From NCBI GenBank assembly GCA_029211145.1, contig JARGEQ010000040.1, positions 62,001 through 126,000 on the forward strand: a DNA stretch of 64,000 bases, read 5' to 3'. Shown one piece after another: positions 18,691 to 31,276 of this stretch. This DNA comes from Marinimicrococcus flavescens (lineage in GTDB: Bacteria > Pseudomonadota > Alphaproteobacteria > Geminicoccales > Geminicoccaceae). How positions within the stretch are numbered: the first letter of the stretch is position 1; the number at the start of each line of letters is the position of its first letter. A program made the position numbers and the translations under genes. A model generated the notes under the pieces. It was not told where the DNA came from and made no database searches. It was given only the letters and a program-made list of their open reading frames with translations.

Positions 18691-20136
18691 ATGGCCGCAT
18701 GGCCGAAACACCAAATCTCCGGTGCGAGCGCAGCGTTGTCGGCAGTCAAAGATCGCATGATCGGCCAAGGTAGCGAGATCCACCGCCAGTGGCAGCAGGT
18801 GCGCTCGCAGCTCCGTGCCGAGGTTGGCGATACCGCCTACGGCACGTGGCTCAAGCCCCTCGACCTCAACGAGCTCGACGGTGACCGGGTGGTCATCACC
18901 GTGCCCACGCAGTTCATGCGCGACTGGGTGGTGGCGCATTATGCCGACCGGATCCGCACGATCTGGGCCGGCCTCAACCCTGCCGTCCGCTCAATCGCCC
19001 TCAACGTGCGGCCGGCGGGTGCGCCGGCCCCCGCGGCCCCGCCCCCCGAGCCGGCCCCTGCCGCCGTGGCCCCCGAGCCGCGCAGCGAGGCGGTGGACGG
19101 CACCCTCGACGATCTGGGCGCCCGGCTCGACCCGCGCTTCACCTTCGAGAGCTTCGTCGTCGGCAAGCCCAACGAGTTCGCGGTGGCCGCCGCCGAGAAG
19201 GTCGCCACCTCGCCCAAGCCGGCCTTCAACCCGCTGTTCCTCTATGGCGGGGTCGGGCTCGGCAAGACGCACCTGATGCACGCCATCGCCTGGCGCCTCA
19301 AGCAGTGCGACCCGAGCCGGCGCGTGGTCTACCTTTCCGCCGAAAAGTTCATGTACCAGTTCATCCGGGCGCTGCGCTCGAAGGACACCATGAGCTTCAA
19401 GGAGCTGTTCCGCTCGACCGACGTGCTGATGGTCGACGACGTGCAGTTCATCAGCGGCAAGGACAGCACCCAGGAAGAGTTCTTCCACACCTTCAACGCG
19501 CTGATCGACCGCGGCCGGCAGATCGTGATCTCCGCCGACCGCAGCCCCTCCGACCTGAACGGGCTCGAGGAGCGGATCCGCTCGCGCCTGGCCTGGGGCC
19601 TGGTGGCCGACATCCACCCGACCACCTACGAGCTGCGCCTGGGCATCCTGCAGTCCAAGGCCGAGCAGCTCGCTGTCGACATCCCGCTTCGGGTCATCGA
19701 GTTCCTGGCGAGCCGTATTACCTCCAACGTGCGCGAGCTCGAAGGGGCGCTCAACCGGATCGTCCACCACTCCACCCTCTCCAAGCGGCCGATCTCGATC
19801 GAGGTGGCCCAGGACGTCCTGAAGGATGTGCTGCGCGCCGCCGACCGGCGGGTCACCATCGAGGAGATCCAAAAGGCGGTGGTCGACCATTTCGGCGTCA
19901 AGCTCGCCGACATGAGCTCGGCGCGCCGGGCCCGGGCCGTCGCCCGCCCGCGCCAGGTGGCGATGTACCTCGCCAAGCAGCTCACCCCGCGCTCGCTGCC
20001 GGAGATCGGCCGCAAGTTCGGCGGCCGCGACCACACCACCGTGATGCATGCCGTGCGGCAGATCGAGAAGCTGTCCGCCGAGGATCCGCAGCTGGCCGAC
20101 GATCTCGAGGTGGTGCGCCGCAAACTGCAGGCCTGA
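18691..20136 (+). CDS. dnaA: Chromosomal replication initiator DnaA
   Basis: DnaA melts the origin and loads DnaB. The 481-residue call contains domain I (~30-105), a Pro/Ala linker (~110-145), the AAA+ domain with Walker A GGVGLGKTHL (~187) and Walker B LMVDDVQFI (~248), and the C-terminal helix-turn-helix with the signature GGRDHTTVMHAVRQIEKL. The frame is open back to 18559. ATG 18691 is preferred because GGCGAGG lies 8 nt upstream and the preceding codons are unlike the family; GTG 18661 is an alternative. A hairpin covers the stop codon. Confidence 0.94.
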   Translation: MAAWPKHQISGASAALSAVKDRMIGQGSEIHRQWQQVRSQLRAEVGDTAYGTWLKPLDLNELDGDRVVITVPTQFMRDWVVAHYADRIRTIWAGLNPAVRSIALNVRPAGAPAPAAPPPEPAPAAVAPEPRSEAVDGTLDDLGARLDPRFTFESFVVGKPNEFAVAAAEKVATSPKPAFNPLFLYGGVGLGKTHLMHAIAWRLKQCDPSRRVVYLSAEKFMYQFIRALRSKDTMSFKELFRSTDVLMVDDVQFISGKDSTQEEFFHTFNALIDRGRQIVISADRSPSDLNGLEERIRSRLAWGLVADIHPTTYELRLGILQSKAEQLAVDIPLRVIEFLASRITSNVRELEGALNRIVHHSTLSKRPISIEVAQDVLKDVLRAADRRVTIEEIQKAVVDHFGVKLADMSSARRARAVARPRQVAMYLAKQLTPRSLPEIGRKFGGRDHTTVMHAVRQIEKLSAEDPQLADDLEVVRRKLQA

Positions 20137-20146
20137 AGGCCTGCAG
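20125..20146. terminator. Perfect inverted repeat across the dnaA stop codon
   Basis: CTGCAGGCCT at 20125-20134 is repeated in inverse at 20137-20146 with only two bases between, so the dnaA TGA (20134-20136) sits in the loop. The right arm is followed by an A-run, not a T-run. It may be an mRNA stability element, or an attenuator between dnaA and dnaN. Confidence 0.45.
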
Positions 20147-20257
20147 GCCAAAAACAGTGCCTGCCCGCGGCTTTTCTGCTAGCTTCGCCGTCCTATGTCG
20201 GCCTCGGCGGGCCAGGGCAGGTTTTCTGCCGCCCGCATTCACGGATCGGTATCGTTC

Positions 20258-21375
20258 ATGAAGCTCACCATAGAGCGCACGGCGCTGCTGAGATCGTTGA
20301 CCCACGTCCAGAACATCGTCGAGCGGCGGACGACCATACCGATCCTCTCGAACGTCAAGCTGGAGGCGGCGGAGGGCCAGCTCGGCCTGACCGCCACCGA
20401 TCTCGACATCACGCTGATCGCCCAGGAGCCTGCGGAGATCGAGCGGCCGGGCACCACCACCGTCTCGGCCCACACCCTCTTCGACGTGGTGCGCAAGCTC
20501 CCCGACGGCAGCCGCCTCGTGCTGACGCAGCAGCCGGGCGCCTCGGAGCTGACCCTCGAGGCCGGCCGGTCGGTGTTCAACCTGCCGTCGCTGGCCGCCG
20601 ACGAGTTCCCGGCCACCGCACCCGAGCAGCTCGAGGTCAGCTTCGTGATCCCGCCCAAGGATCTCGCCAAGCTCATCGACAAGACCCGCTTTGCGATCTC
20701 CACCGAGGAAACCCGCTACTATCTCAACGGCGTGCATCTGCACGCCACCAAGGGGGGTGCGGAAAGCGTGCTGCGGGGCGTGGCGACCGACGGCCATCGT
20801 CTCGCCCGGGTCGAGGTGGCGCTGCCGGAGGGCGGCGGCGAGATGCCGGCGATCATCGTGCCCCGCAAGACCGTGGGCGAGCTCAGGAAGCTGCTCGAGG
20901 ACGCCGGCGAGGAGGTTGCGGTCTCGGTCTCGCCCTCGCGCATCCAGTTCGGCTGCGGCCGGGCGATCCTCGTCTCGCGGCTGATCGACGGCACCTTCCC
21001 CGACTATGAGCGGGTCATTCCCTCGGGCAACGAGCGGATCGTCGGCCTCGCCTCCAAGCCGTTCGCGGAGGCGGTCGACCGCGTGGCGACCATCTCGACC
21101 GAGAAGGCCCGGGCGGTGAAGCTCGCCTTCGAGCAGGGCCGCATCACCGTCTCGGCGGTGAGTGCCGAGGCCGGCCGGGCGGTCGAGGAGCTCGACGCCG
21201 ACTACCCCGGCGAGCAGCTCGAGATCGGCTTCAACGCGCGCTACATCCTCGACATGATGGCGCAGATCGACGGGCCCGAGGTGCGTCTCGAGATGGCCAA
21301 CGCCGCAGCGCCCACCCTGGTCCGCGACCCGGCTGATTCGAGCGTCCTCTACGTGCTCATGCCCATGCGCGTGTG

Positions 21376-21376
<1 letters not shown>
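20258..21376 (+). CDS. dnaN: DNA polymerase III beta sliding clamp
   Basis: The ring-shaped processivity clamp. The 372 residues form three clamp domains of about 120 residues. Typical segments are RTTIPILSNVKLEA (~24), YYLNGVHLH (~155), VATDGHRLA (~172) and the C-terminal VLYVLMPMRV, which forms the partner-binding pocket edge. It lies 121 bp after dnaA and its stop overlaps the recF ATG by one base, placing dnaN-recF-gyrB in one transcript. Confidence 0.96.
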
Positions 21377-24940
<3,564 letters not shown>

Positions 24941-24960
24941 TCGGGCCCGGCACCGCGGCT

Positions 24961-24990
24961 GAGGCGAGCGAGCACCTGCCCTCTCGCCTC
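24961..24990. terminator. Hairpin between convergent gyrB and the aminotransferase gene
   Basis: GAGGCGAG (24961-24968) pairs with CTCGCCTC (24983-24990) around a 14-nt loop in the 60-bp gap between two converging stop codons. No clear T-run; termination is inferred from placement. Confidence 0.5.
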
Positions 24991-25000
24991 GCCGCCTCGT

Positions 25001-26176
25001 TCAGCGCTGCGTTGCCAGCCACTCGACGGCGGCGGTGACGCCGCCCGGCCGGTGCGGCACGTCCAGCCGGCGCAGGCCGGTCTCGAGCACCGCCAGCGCG
25101 CCCAGCAGCATCGGCTCGTTGAGATCGCCCATGTGGCCGATCCGCAGGATGTGCCCCTGGAACGGGCCCAGCCCGCCGCCGAAGGCGACCTGCAGCTCGT
25201 CCCGGCAATGGAGGCGCACCGCCTCGGGGTCACCCTGGGTGAACCGCACCGCGGTCACCGCGTTGGAGCGCGCCGCGGGTGCCAGCGCCTGAAACTCGAG
25301 GGCGCCCGCCTCGCTCCAGTGCGCCACCGCCCGGCGGGCCGCCTCGGCCAGCCGCGCATGGCGCGCGAAGACGGCCGGCATTCCCTCCTCGAGCAGCATG
25401 TCGAGCGCGGCGCGCAGGCCCCAGATCATCTGCAGGGGCGGCGTGCCGTAGAACCACATGTAGGATTCCTCGCCGCGCCGCGAGCCCCAGTCCCAGTATT
25501 TGCGGGGCGCGGTGTTGGCGAGCGCGGCCTGCCTCGCGCGCGGGCCGACCGCGACGAAGCCCATGCCCGGCGGCATCATCAGCCCCTTTTGCGAGGCGGT
25601 GATGGCGGCATCCACGCCCCAGGCGTCCATGGGCAGGTCGACGGTGGCGAGCGAGGCCACCGCATCGACCACCAGCAAGGCCGGATGGCCGGCCGCGTCG
25701 ATCGCCCGGCGCACTGCCGCCACGTCGTGCAGGACGCCGGTGGAGGTCTCGACCTGCACCATCAGGACCGCCTTGATGCGATGGCCGCGATCGGCCCGCA
25801 GCGCCTCCTCGACCGCAGCCGGATCCACGCTCTCGCGGTAGAACGGCGATGTTGTCACCAGCTCGATGCCCTGGGCGCGGATCATCTCGCACCAGCTCGC
25901 TGAGAAGCGGCCGGTGTCGGGCACCAGCACGGCATCGCCGAGAGCCAAAAGATTGTCCAGCACCACCTCCCACATGCCGTGGCCCAGCGCCACGTAGGGG
26001 AAGACCTCGCCCCGGGTCTGGAACACCTGCTTGAGGTCTTCCAGACAGCCGCGCGTCATGCGGGTAAACTCGCGCCCCGCGAAATCGACCACCGGCCGGT
26101 GCATCGCCGCGAGCACACGGTCGGGGATGTTGGTGGGGCCGGGCAGCTGAATGAATGAACGGCCGCGTTGCAGCAT
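25001..26176 (-). CDS. Class-V aminotransferase, serine/alanine-glyoxylate type
   Basis: A PLP enzyme of the AGXT/serine-glyoxylate aminotransferase group that moves an amino group to glyoxylate. The 391 residues start with a PGPTNIPDRVLAAM segment typical of the family. The PLP lysine is in ITASQKGLMMPPG (~205), preceded by the aspartate segment VVDAVASLATVDLPMDAWGVD. The C-terminal domain has GHMGDLNEPMLLGALAVLE. It may serve the serine cycle or glyoxylate detoxification; no other pathway genes are adjacent. It is divergent from the ABC importer. Confidence 0.9.
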   Translation of the reverse strand: MLQRGRSFIQLPGPTNIPDRVLAAMHRPVVDFAGREFTRMTRGCLEDLKQVFQTRGEVFPYVALGHGMWEVVLDNLLALGDAVLVPDTGRFSASWCEMIRAQGIELVTTSPFYRESVDPAAVEEALRADRGHRIKAVLMVQVETSTGVLHDVAAVRRAIDAAGHPALLVVDAVASLATVDLPMDAWGVDAAITASQKGLMMPPGMGFVAVGPRARQAALANTAPRKYWDWGSRRGEESYMWFYGTPPLQMIWGLRAALDMLLEEGMPAVFARHARLAEAARRAVAHWSEAGALEFQALAPAARSNAVTAVRFTQGDPEAVRLHCRDELQVAFGGGLGPFQGHILRIGHMGDLNEPMLLGALAVLETGLRRLDVPHRPGGVTAAVEWLATQR

Positions 26177-26348
26177 GGGAACAATGCCTCGCCTGAGCAT
26201 TCTCGTCGCCGGGGACGATGCTGCGCCGGCGACGGCCGCACAAGTGAAAGAACGGCGCGGGCCGCCTGCACCACCGCTTGACAGGCGCGCGGCGGCCGGG
26301 CGAGCCTTTCCAACCTGTCGGCGGTGCGAGACACGGGGAGGCGGCGCG

Positions 26349-27947
26349 ATGCGCAAGCTCAAGATGGGAATGCTGCTGCTGGGAGCGGCGGCGCTGGCCC
26401 TGGCGGCGGGGCCCAGGGAAATGCTGGCGGCGACGCCGGCCGACACGCTGGTGATGGCCAAGAACATCGACGACATCATCAGCCTCGATCCTGCCGAGGT
26501 TTTCGAGTTCTCCGGCGGGGAGGTCATCGCCAACGTCTACGACCGGGTGATGACCTACGAGGCCGAGAACCCGAGCGTGCTCACCGGCGGCGTGGCCGAG
26601 AGCTGGAAGGCCGGCGACGACGGCAAGACGATCACCATCAAGATCCGCCCCGGGCTCAAGTTCCACTCCGGCAACCCGGTCACCGCCGAGGACGTCGCCT
26701 TCTCGCTGCAGCGGGTGGTCAAGCTCGACAAGTCGCCGGCCTTCATCCTCACCCAGCTCGGCTGGACCGCCGGGAATGTCGAGGAGATGGTCAAGGCCAC
26801 CGGCCCGCAGACCCTCGTCCTGACGACCAACGGCGAGTTCGGGCCGAGCTTCGTTCTCAACTGCCTTTCCGCCGGCGTCGGCTCGGTGCTCGACAAGAAG
26901 ACCGTGATGGCGCACGCCGAGGGCGACGATCTGGGCCATGCCTGGCTGAAGAGCCACTCGGCCGGCTCCGGCCCCTTCGCGCTGCGCGCCTGGCGTGCGA
27001 ACGAGGCGGTGACCCTCGACGCCTTCGGCGACTATCACCTGGGCGTGCCCAAGATGAAGCGGGTCGCCATCCGCCACATCCCCGAGACCTCGGCCCAGCG
27101 GCTGCTGCTCGAGAAGGCCGATGTGGACATCGCCCGCAACCTCAGCCCCGACCAGATCGCCGGACTCGAAGGCGAGGAGGCCATCCTCGTCGAGACGCAC
27201 CCCAAAGCGGCTCTGCACTATCTCGGCCTGAACCAGAAGGACGAGCGGCTGGCCAACCCCAAGGTCCGCCAGGCGCTGCGCTGGCTGGTGGACTACGAGG
27301 GCATGGCCAACAGCTTCCTCGAGGGCAGCTTCAAGGTCCACCAGGCGTTCTGGCCCTCGGGCTTTCCGGGCTCGGTCGACACCACGCCATTCCGGCTCGA
27401 CGTCGCGAAGGCCAAGGAGCTGCTGGCCGAAGCGGGCTATCCCGACGGCTTCGAGGTGACTCTCGACGTCTCCAACAGCTGGCCCTCGGCGAATATGGCC
27501 GAGGCGATCCAGCAGACCATGAGCCAGGCTGGGATCAAGGTTTCGCTGCAGCCTGCCGAAGGCAAGCAGGTGCTCACTAAGTATCGGGCCCGCAACCATC
27601 AGATGGTGCTGCTCTACTGGTCGCCCGACTACATGGACCCGCACAGCAACGCCGACAGCTTCGCCCGCAATCCCGACAACAGCGACGACGCCAAGTCCAA
27701 GCCGCTGGCCTGGCGCAACGCCTGGGACATTCCCGAGATCACCCAGGCCACCAACCGGGCGGCGCGCGAGCAGGATGCCGAAAAGCGCCTCGAGATGTAC
27801 CGCGACCTGCAGCGCCGGCTGCAGGAGGACGGGCCGTTCATCATCCTGTTCCAGGCCCTGGAGCAGGTTGCGCGCCGGTCGAACGTCAAGGGCTTCGTCT
27901 CCGGCCCGACCTTCGACACGGTCTATTACCGGCTCGTCACCAAATAG
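26349..27947 (+). CDS. ABC transporter periplasmic solute-binding protein, family 5
   Basis: Captures a peptide, opine or similar solute in the periplasm for the downstream importer. The 532 residues start with a Sec signal peptide (hydrophobic ~8-24, cleavage near AAGPREMLA). The SBP family-5 signature region is ITIKIRPGLKFHSGNPVTAEDVAFSLQRV (~95-125), followed by the usual two-lobe fold up to ILFQALEQVARRSNVKGF. GGGGAGG about 7 nt upstream selects the ATG at 26349 over the longer open frame. First gene of the importer operon, but separated from the permeases by an antisense gene. Confidence 0.93.
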   Translation: MRKLKMGMLLLGAAALALAAGPREMLAATPADTLVMAKNIDDIISLDPAEVFEFSGGEVIANVYDRVMTYEAENPSVLTGGVAESWKAGDDGKTITIKIRPGLKFHSGNPVTAEDVAFSLQRVVKLDKSPAFILTQLGWTAGNVEEMVKATGPQTLVLTTNGEFGPSFVLNCLSAGVGSVLDKKTVMAHAEGDDLGHAWLKSHSAGSGPFALRAWRANEAVTLDAFGDYHLGVPKMKRVAIRHIPETSAQRLLLEKADVDIARNLSPDQIAGLEGEEAILVETHPKAALHYLGLNQKDERLANPKVRQALRWLVDYEGMANSFLEGSFKVHQAFWPSGFPGSVDTTPFRLDVAKAKELLAEAGYPDGFEVTLDVSNSWPSANMAEAIQQTMSQAGIKVSLQPAEGKQVLTKYRARNHQMVLLYWSPDYMDPHSNADSFARNPDNSDDAKSKPLAWRNAWDIPEITQATNRAAREQDAEKRLEMYRDLQRRLQEDGPFIILFQALEQVARRSNVKGFVSGPTFDTVYYRLVTK

Positions 27948-27970
27948 ACCGGATGGTCATCGCAGGCACT

Positions 27971-27991
27971 CCCGCGGCGCCACGCCGCGGG
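27971..27991. terminator. Strong 9-bp hairpin after the solute-binding protein gene
   Basis: CCCGCGGCG (27971-27979) pairs perfectly with 27983-27991 around a 3-nt loop. It lies between the SBP stop and the stop of the convergent GNAT gene. It could terminate both, or protect the SBP mRNA 3' end so that SBP is made in excess over the permeases. Confidence 0.55.
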
Positions 27992-28453
27992 TCACCCGAG
28001 CGGGCGCTTCATGCCTTCGTGGCTCGCCGTGAAGCCCAGCCGCTCGTAGAAGCGCCGCGCATCCGTGCGCCGCTTGTCGCTGGCGAGCTGCATGGCGGTG
28101 CAGCCGCGGGCCTGCGCCCTCTGCATGGCCCAGCGCAGCATGCGCTCGCCCAGCCCCCGGCCGCGCGCGCTCGAGGCGATGCGCACCGACTCGATCTGCG
28201 CCCGCTCGGTGCCCTGCGCACTCAGGCAGGGCAGATAGGTAAGCTGGAAACAGCCGAGCAGGCGCCCCTCCTCCTCGAGCACGAAGAGCTCGTTGCGCGA
28301 ATCCGCCTCGATTGCCTCGAAGGCCGCGACGTAGCACGGATCCAGCGGCTCCGCCGGGCACTCGCGCGCCGCGCCAATCGCATCATCGGCAAGCAGGGCC
28401 ACGATCGCCGGCAGGTCCTCGCGGCGGGCGGAACGGATGGGCAGGTCCGGCAA
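27992..28453 (-). CDS. GNAT-family N-acetyltransferase
   Basis: A 153-residue acetyl-CoA-dependent acetyltransferase of unknown acceptor. The GNAT core includes IRSARREDLPAIVALL at the N-terminus, the beta4/V-motif ESVRIASSARGRGLGERMLRWA (~90-112) with the acetyl-CoA pyrophosphate loop RGRGLG, and the C-terminal RRFYERLGF. It lies antisense between the SBP and the first permease gene. It may act on a compound carried by the importer, but that is only inferred from position. Confidence 0.88.
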   Translation of the reverse strand: MPDLPIRSARREDLPAIVALLADDAIGAARECPAEPLDPCYVAAFEAIEADSRNELFVLEEEGRLLGCFQLTYLPCLSAQGTERAQIESVRIASSARGRGLGERMLRWAMQRAQARGCTAMQLASDKRRTDARRFYERLGFTASHEGMKRPLG

Positions 28454-28515
28454 GCTCGTCTCCTCGCGTCGGGATCGCGCGGAGCCTGCCCCACCTGGCC
28501 GCCGGGGGCAACGGC

Positions 28516-29544
28516 ATGAGAGGCTCGCTGGGACGGGCCGGCAGCCTCGTGGGGCGCGAGCTCGGCACGCTGGCCATGACGCTGGTGGGCCTCTTGCTCG
28601 TGACCTTTCTCATAGGACGGGTCGTGCCGATCGATCCCGTGCTGGCGGTGGCAGGCGACCGCGCCTCGCCGGAGGTCTACGAGCGGGTGCGGCTCGAGCT
28701 GGGCCTCGACCTGCCGCTGTGGCAGCAGTTCGGCATCTATCTGGGCAAGGTGCTGCAGGGCGATTTCGGCACCTCGGTCATCACCTCCCGGCCAGTCCTG
28801 GAAGATATCGCCCGCTTCTTTCCGGCGACCATCGAGCTTGCCACCGTGGCGACCGTCATGGGCGTTCTGCTGGGGGTGCCGCTGGGCGTGGTGGCGGCGG
28901 TCCGGCAGGGCACGCTGGTTGACCAGGTCGCCCGGCTGCTGGGCCTGGTGGGCTACTCCGTGCCGGTCTTCTGGCTGGGCCTGATGGGCCTCGTCCTGTT
29001 CTACGCCGATCTCGGCTGGGTCGCCGGACCCGGCAGGCTCGACATCTATTTCGAGGACATCGTGGAGCCCCTCACCGGCGTCATCCTGATCGACGCCGCG
29101 ATCGCCGGCGAGTGGGACCTCTGGCACAACGCGCTCTCGCACCTGATCCTGCCGGCGGCGATCCTCGGCTATTTCTCGCTGGCCTATATCAGTCGCATGA
29201 CCAGGAGCTTCATGATCGAGCAGCTCCGCCAGGAATATGTCACGACCGCCCGCGTCAAGGGCGTCTCGGAGCTGCGGATCATCTGGCGGCACGCCCTGGG
29301 CAACGTGATGGTGCCGCTGGTCACCGTCATCGCGCTGAGCTACGGCAGCCTGCTCGAGGGTGCCGTGCTCACCGAGACGGTGTTCGCCTGGCCCGGCCTC
29401 GGCCGCTACATCACCGACAGCCTCTTCAACGCCGACATGAACGCGGTGCTGGGCGGCACGGTGGTGGTGGGCTGCGTCTTCATCGCCCTCAACCTGCTCT
29501 CCGACATCCTCTACCGCATCCTCGATCCGAGGACCCGCGCGTGA
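28516..29544 (+). CDS. ABC transporter permease, DppB/OppB type
   Basis: Inner-membrane permease subunit of a peptide-type importer. The 342 residues have six predicted helices; the conserved EAA loop is YVTTARVKGVSELRIIWRHALGN (~235-258). The long periplasmic loop after the first helix and the LYRILDP C-terminus are typical of DppB-like proteins. GGGGG lies about 9 nt before the ATG. Its stop overlaps the next permease start (GTGA), so the two are translationally coupled. Confidence 0.92.
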   Translation: MRGSLGRAGSLVGRELGTLAMTLVGLLLVTFLIGRVVPIDPVLAVAGDRASPEVYERVRLELGLDLPLWQQFGIYLGKVLQGDFGTSVITSRPVLEDIARFFPATIELATVATVMGVLLGVPLGVVAAVRQGTLVDQVARLLGLVGYSVPVFWLGLMGLVLFYADLGWVAGPGRLDIYFEDIVEPLTGVILIDAAIAGEWDLWHNALSHLILPAAILGYFSLAYISRMTRSFMIEQLRQEYVTTARVKGVSELRIIWRHALGNVMVPLVTVIALSYGSLLEGAVLTETVFAWPGLGRYITDSLFNADMNAVLGGTVVVGCVFIALNLLSDILYRILDPRTRA

Positions 29545-30437
29545 CCGGCCTGCGCGCCTGGCTGCTGGCCGAGGCCCCCCGCTCGAGCTTCCAGGCCCGC
29601 GCCGGGCGCGCCTGGCTCGCCTGGCTGGCGTTGCGCCGCAATCCGCTGGCGCTGGTGGGACTTGCCATCGTCGCCTGCCTCGTGCTGGTGGCCCTGCTCG
29701 CCCCCTGGCTCGCCACCCACTCGCCCTATGACCAGAATCTCGAGGCCCGCCTGCTGCCGCCTTCGCCGGCGCACTGGCTGGGCACCGACGAGCTCGGCCG
29801 CGACCTCTACTCGCGCCTCGTGTGGGGCTCGCGGATCACGCTGGGCATCGTCGGGCTGGTGGCGGTGATCGTCGGGCCGCTGGGACTCGTGGTGGGCACA
29901 CTGGCCGGCTATGCCGGCGGCTGGACCGACGCCGTGCTGATGCGCCTGACCGACGTCTTCCTGGCATTCCCGCGGCTGATCCTGGCGCTGGCCTTCGTGG
30001 CGGCGCTGGGGCCGGGCATCGAGAACGCGGTGATCGCCATCGCCATCACCGCCTGGCCGCCCTATGCGCGGATCGCCCGGGCCGAGACGATAACCATCCG
30101 GGGCAGCGACTTCATCGCCGCCGCCGTGGTCCAGGGCGCCTCGCCGCTGCGGATCATCCGCGGCCATGTCGTGCCCTTGTGCCTGAGCTCGCTGATCGTG
30201 CGGCTCACCCTGGACATGGCCGGCATCATCCTGACCGCCGCAGGTCTCGGGTTCCTTGGCCTGGGCGCCCAGCCGCCGATGCCCGAATGGGGGGCGATGA
30301 TCTCCACCGGAAGGCAATACGTGCTCGACTACTGGTGGGTCGCCGCCATGCCGGGCCTCGCCATCGCCGCCGTCTCGCTGGGCTTCAACCTGCTGGGCGA
30401 CGGGCTGCGCGACGTGCTCGATCCGAGGCAGCGCTGA
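29541..30437 (+). CDS. ABC transporter permease, DppC/OppC type
   Basis: Second permease subunit, 298 residues, with the N-terminal OppC-N segment (RRNPLALVGLAIVACLVLVALLAPW) followed by six helices in total. The EAA loop is FIAAAVVQGASPLRIIRGHVVP (~185-206). Start is GTG overlapping the upstream stop by four bases. The stop overlaps the following ATPase ATG. Works as a heterodimer with the preceding permease. Confidence 0.92.
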   Translation: MTGLRAWLLAEAPRSSFQARAGRAWLAWLALRRNPLALVGLAIVACLVLVALLAPWLATHSPYDQNLEARLLPPSPAHWLGTDELGRDLYSRLVWGSRITLGIVGLVAVIVGPLGLVVGTLAGYAGGWTDAVLMRLTDVFLAFPRLILALAFVAALGPGIENAVIAIAITAWPPYARIARAETITIRGSDFIAAAVVQGASPLRIIRGHVVPLCLSSLIVRLTLDMAGIILTAAGLGFLGLGAQPPMPEWGAMISTGRQYVLDYWWVAAMPGLAIAAVSLGFNLLGDGLRDVLDPRQR

Positions 30438-31276
30438 TGCGGCTGGAAGTGGAGAAGCTTTCGGTGCGCTTTCCCACCCCCACCGGGGTGGTGGAGGCGG
30501 TGCGCGGCGTCTCCTTCGCCATGGGGGCGGAGAAGCTCGGCATCGTCGGCGAGAGCGGCTCGGGCAAGTCCACCCTGGGCCGCGCCATCCTGCGTCTGAT
30601 CGCCCCGCCCGGCGAGGTGCGGGCCGAGCGGCTCGCCTTCGACGGCACGGACCTCCTCGCCGCCGACCGCCGCACCCTGCGCCGGATCCGCGGCGGCCGC
30701 ATCGCCATGGTGCTGCAGGACCCCAAGTTCTCCCTCAACCCGGTGATGACGGTGGGCCGGCAGATCGAGGAGGCGGTGCGGGTGCACGGCCGCACCGGCC
30801 GCCGCGAGGCCCGCGAGCGGGCGCTCGCCATGTTGGAGGCGGTGCGCATCCGCGACCCTGCCCGGGTCTACGGCGCCTGGCCGCACGAGCTCTCCGGCGG
30901 GATGGGCCAGCGGGCGATGATCGCCATCATGCTGGCGGCCGGCCCCGAGCTGCTGATCGCCGACGAGCCCACCTCGGCCCTCGACGTCACCGTGCAGATG
31001 CAGGTCCTGGCGATCCTCGACGATCTCGTGGCCGAGCGCGGCATGGGGCTCGTGCTCATCAGCCACGATCTCGACCTCGTGGCCTCGTTCTGCGACCGGG
31101 TGCTGGTGATGTATGCCGGCCGGGTGGTGGAGAGCCTGCCGGCCGGGGAACTGCACCAGGCCACCCATCCCTACACCCGCGGCCTGCTCGCCTGCCTGCC
31201 CGATATCGCCCGGCCACGGCGCCGCCTGCCGGTGCTGGAGCGCGATCCCGCCTGGGCCACGGAGGAGCTGCCGTGA
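30437..31276 (+). CDS. ABC transporter ATP-binding protein, DppD/OppD type
   Basis: One of two ATPases that power the importer. 279 residues: Walker A GESGSGKST (~37), Q-loop MVLQDPKFSLNP, signature LSGGMGQRAMIAIM (~153), Walker B LLIADEPTSALD and switch ISHDLDL. The C-terminal oligopeptide-type tail (THPYTRGLLACLPD) marks it as a DppD/OppD relative. Its start overlaps the permease stop, and it overlaps the second ATPase by 4 bp. Confidence 0.93.
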   Translation: MRLEVEKLSVRFPTPTGVVEAVRGVSFAMGAEKLGIVGESGSGKSTLGRAILRLIAPPGEVRAERLAFDGTDLLAADRRTLRRIRGGRIAMVLQDPKFSLNPVMTVGRQIEEAVRVHGRTGRREARERALAMLEAVRIRDPARVYGAWPHELSGGMGQRAMIAIMLAAGPELLIADEPTSALDVTVQMQVLAILDDLVAERGMGLVLISHDLDLVASFCDRVLVMYAGRVVESLPAGELHQATHPYTRGLLACLPDIARPRRRLPVLERDPAWATEELP

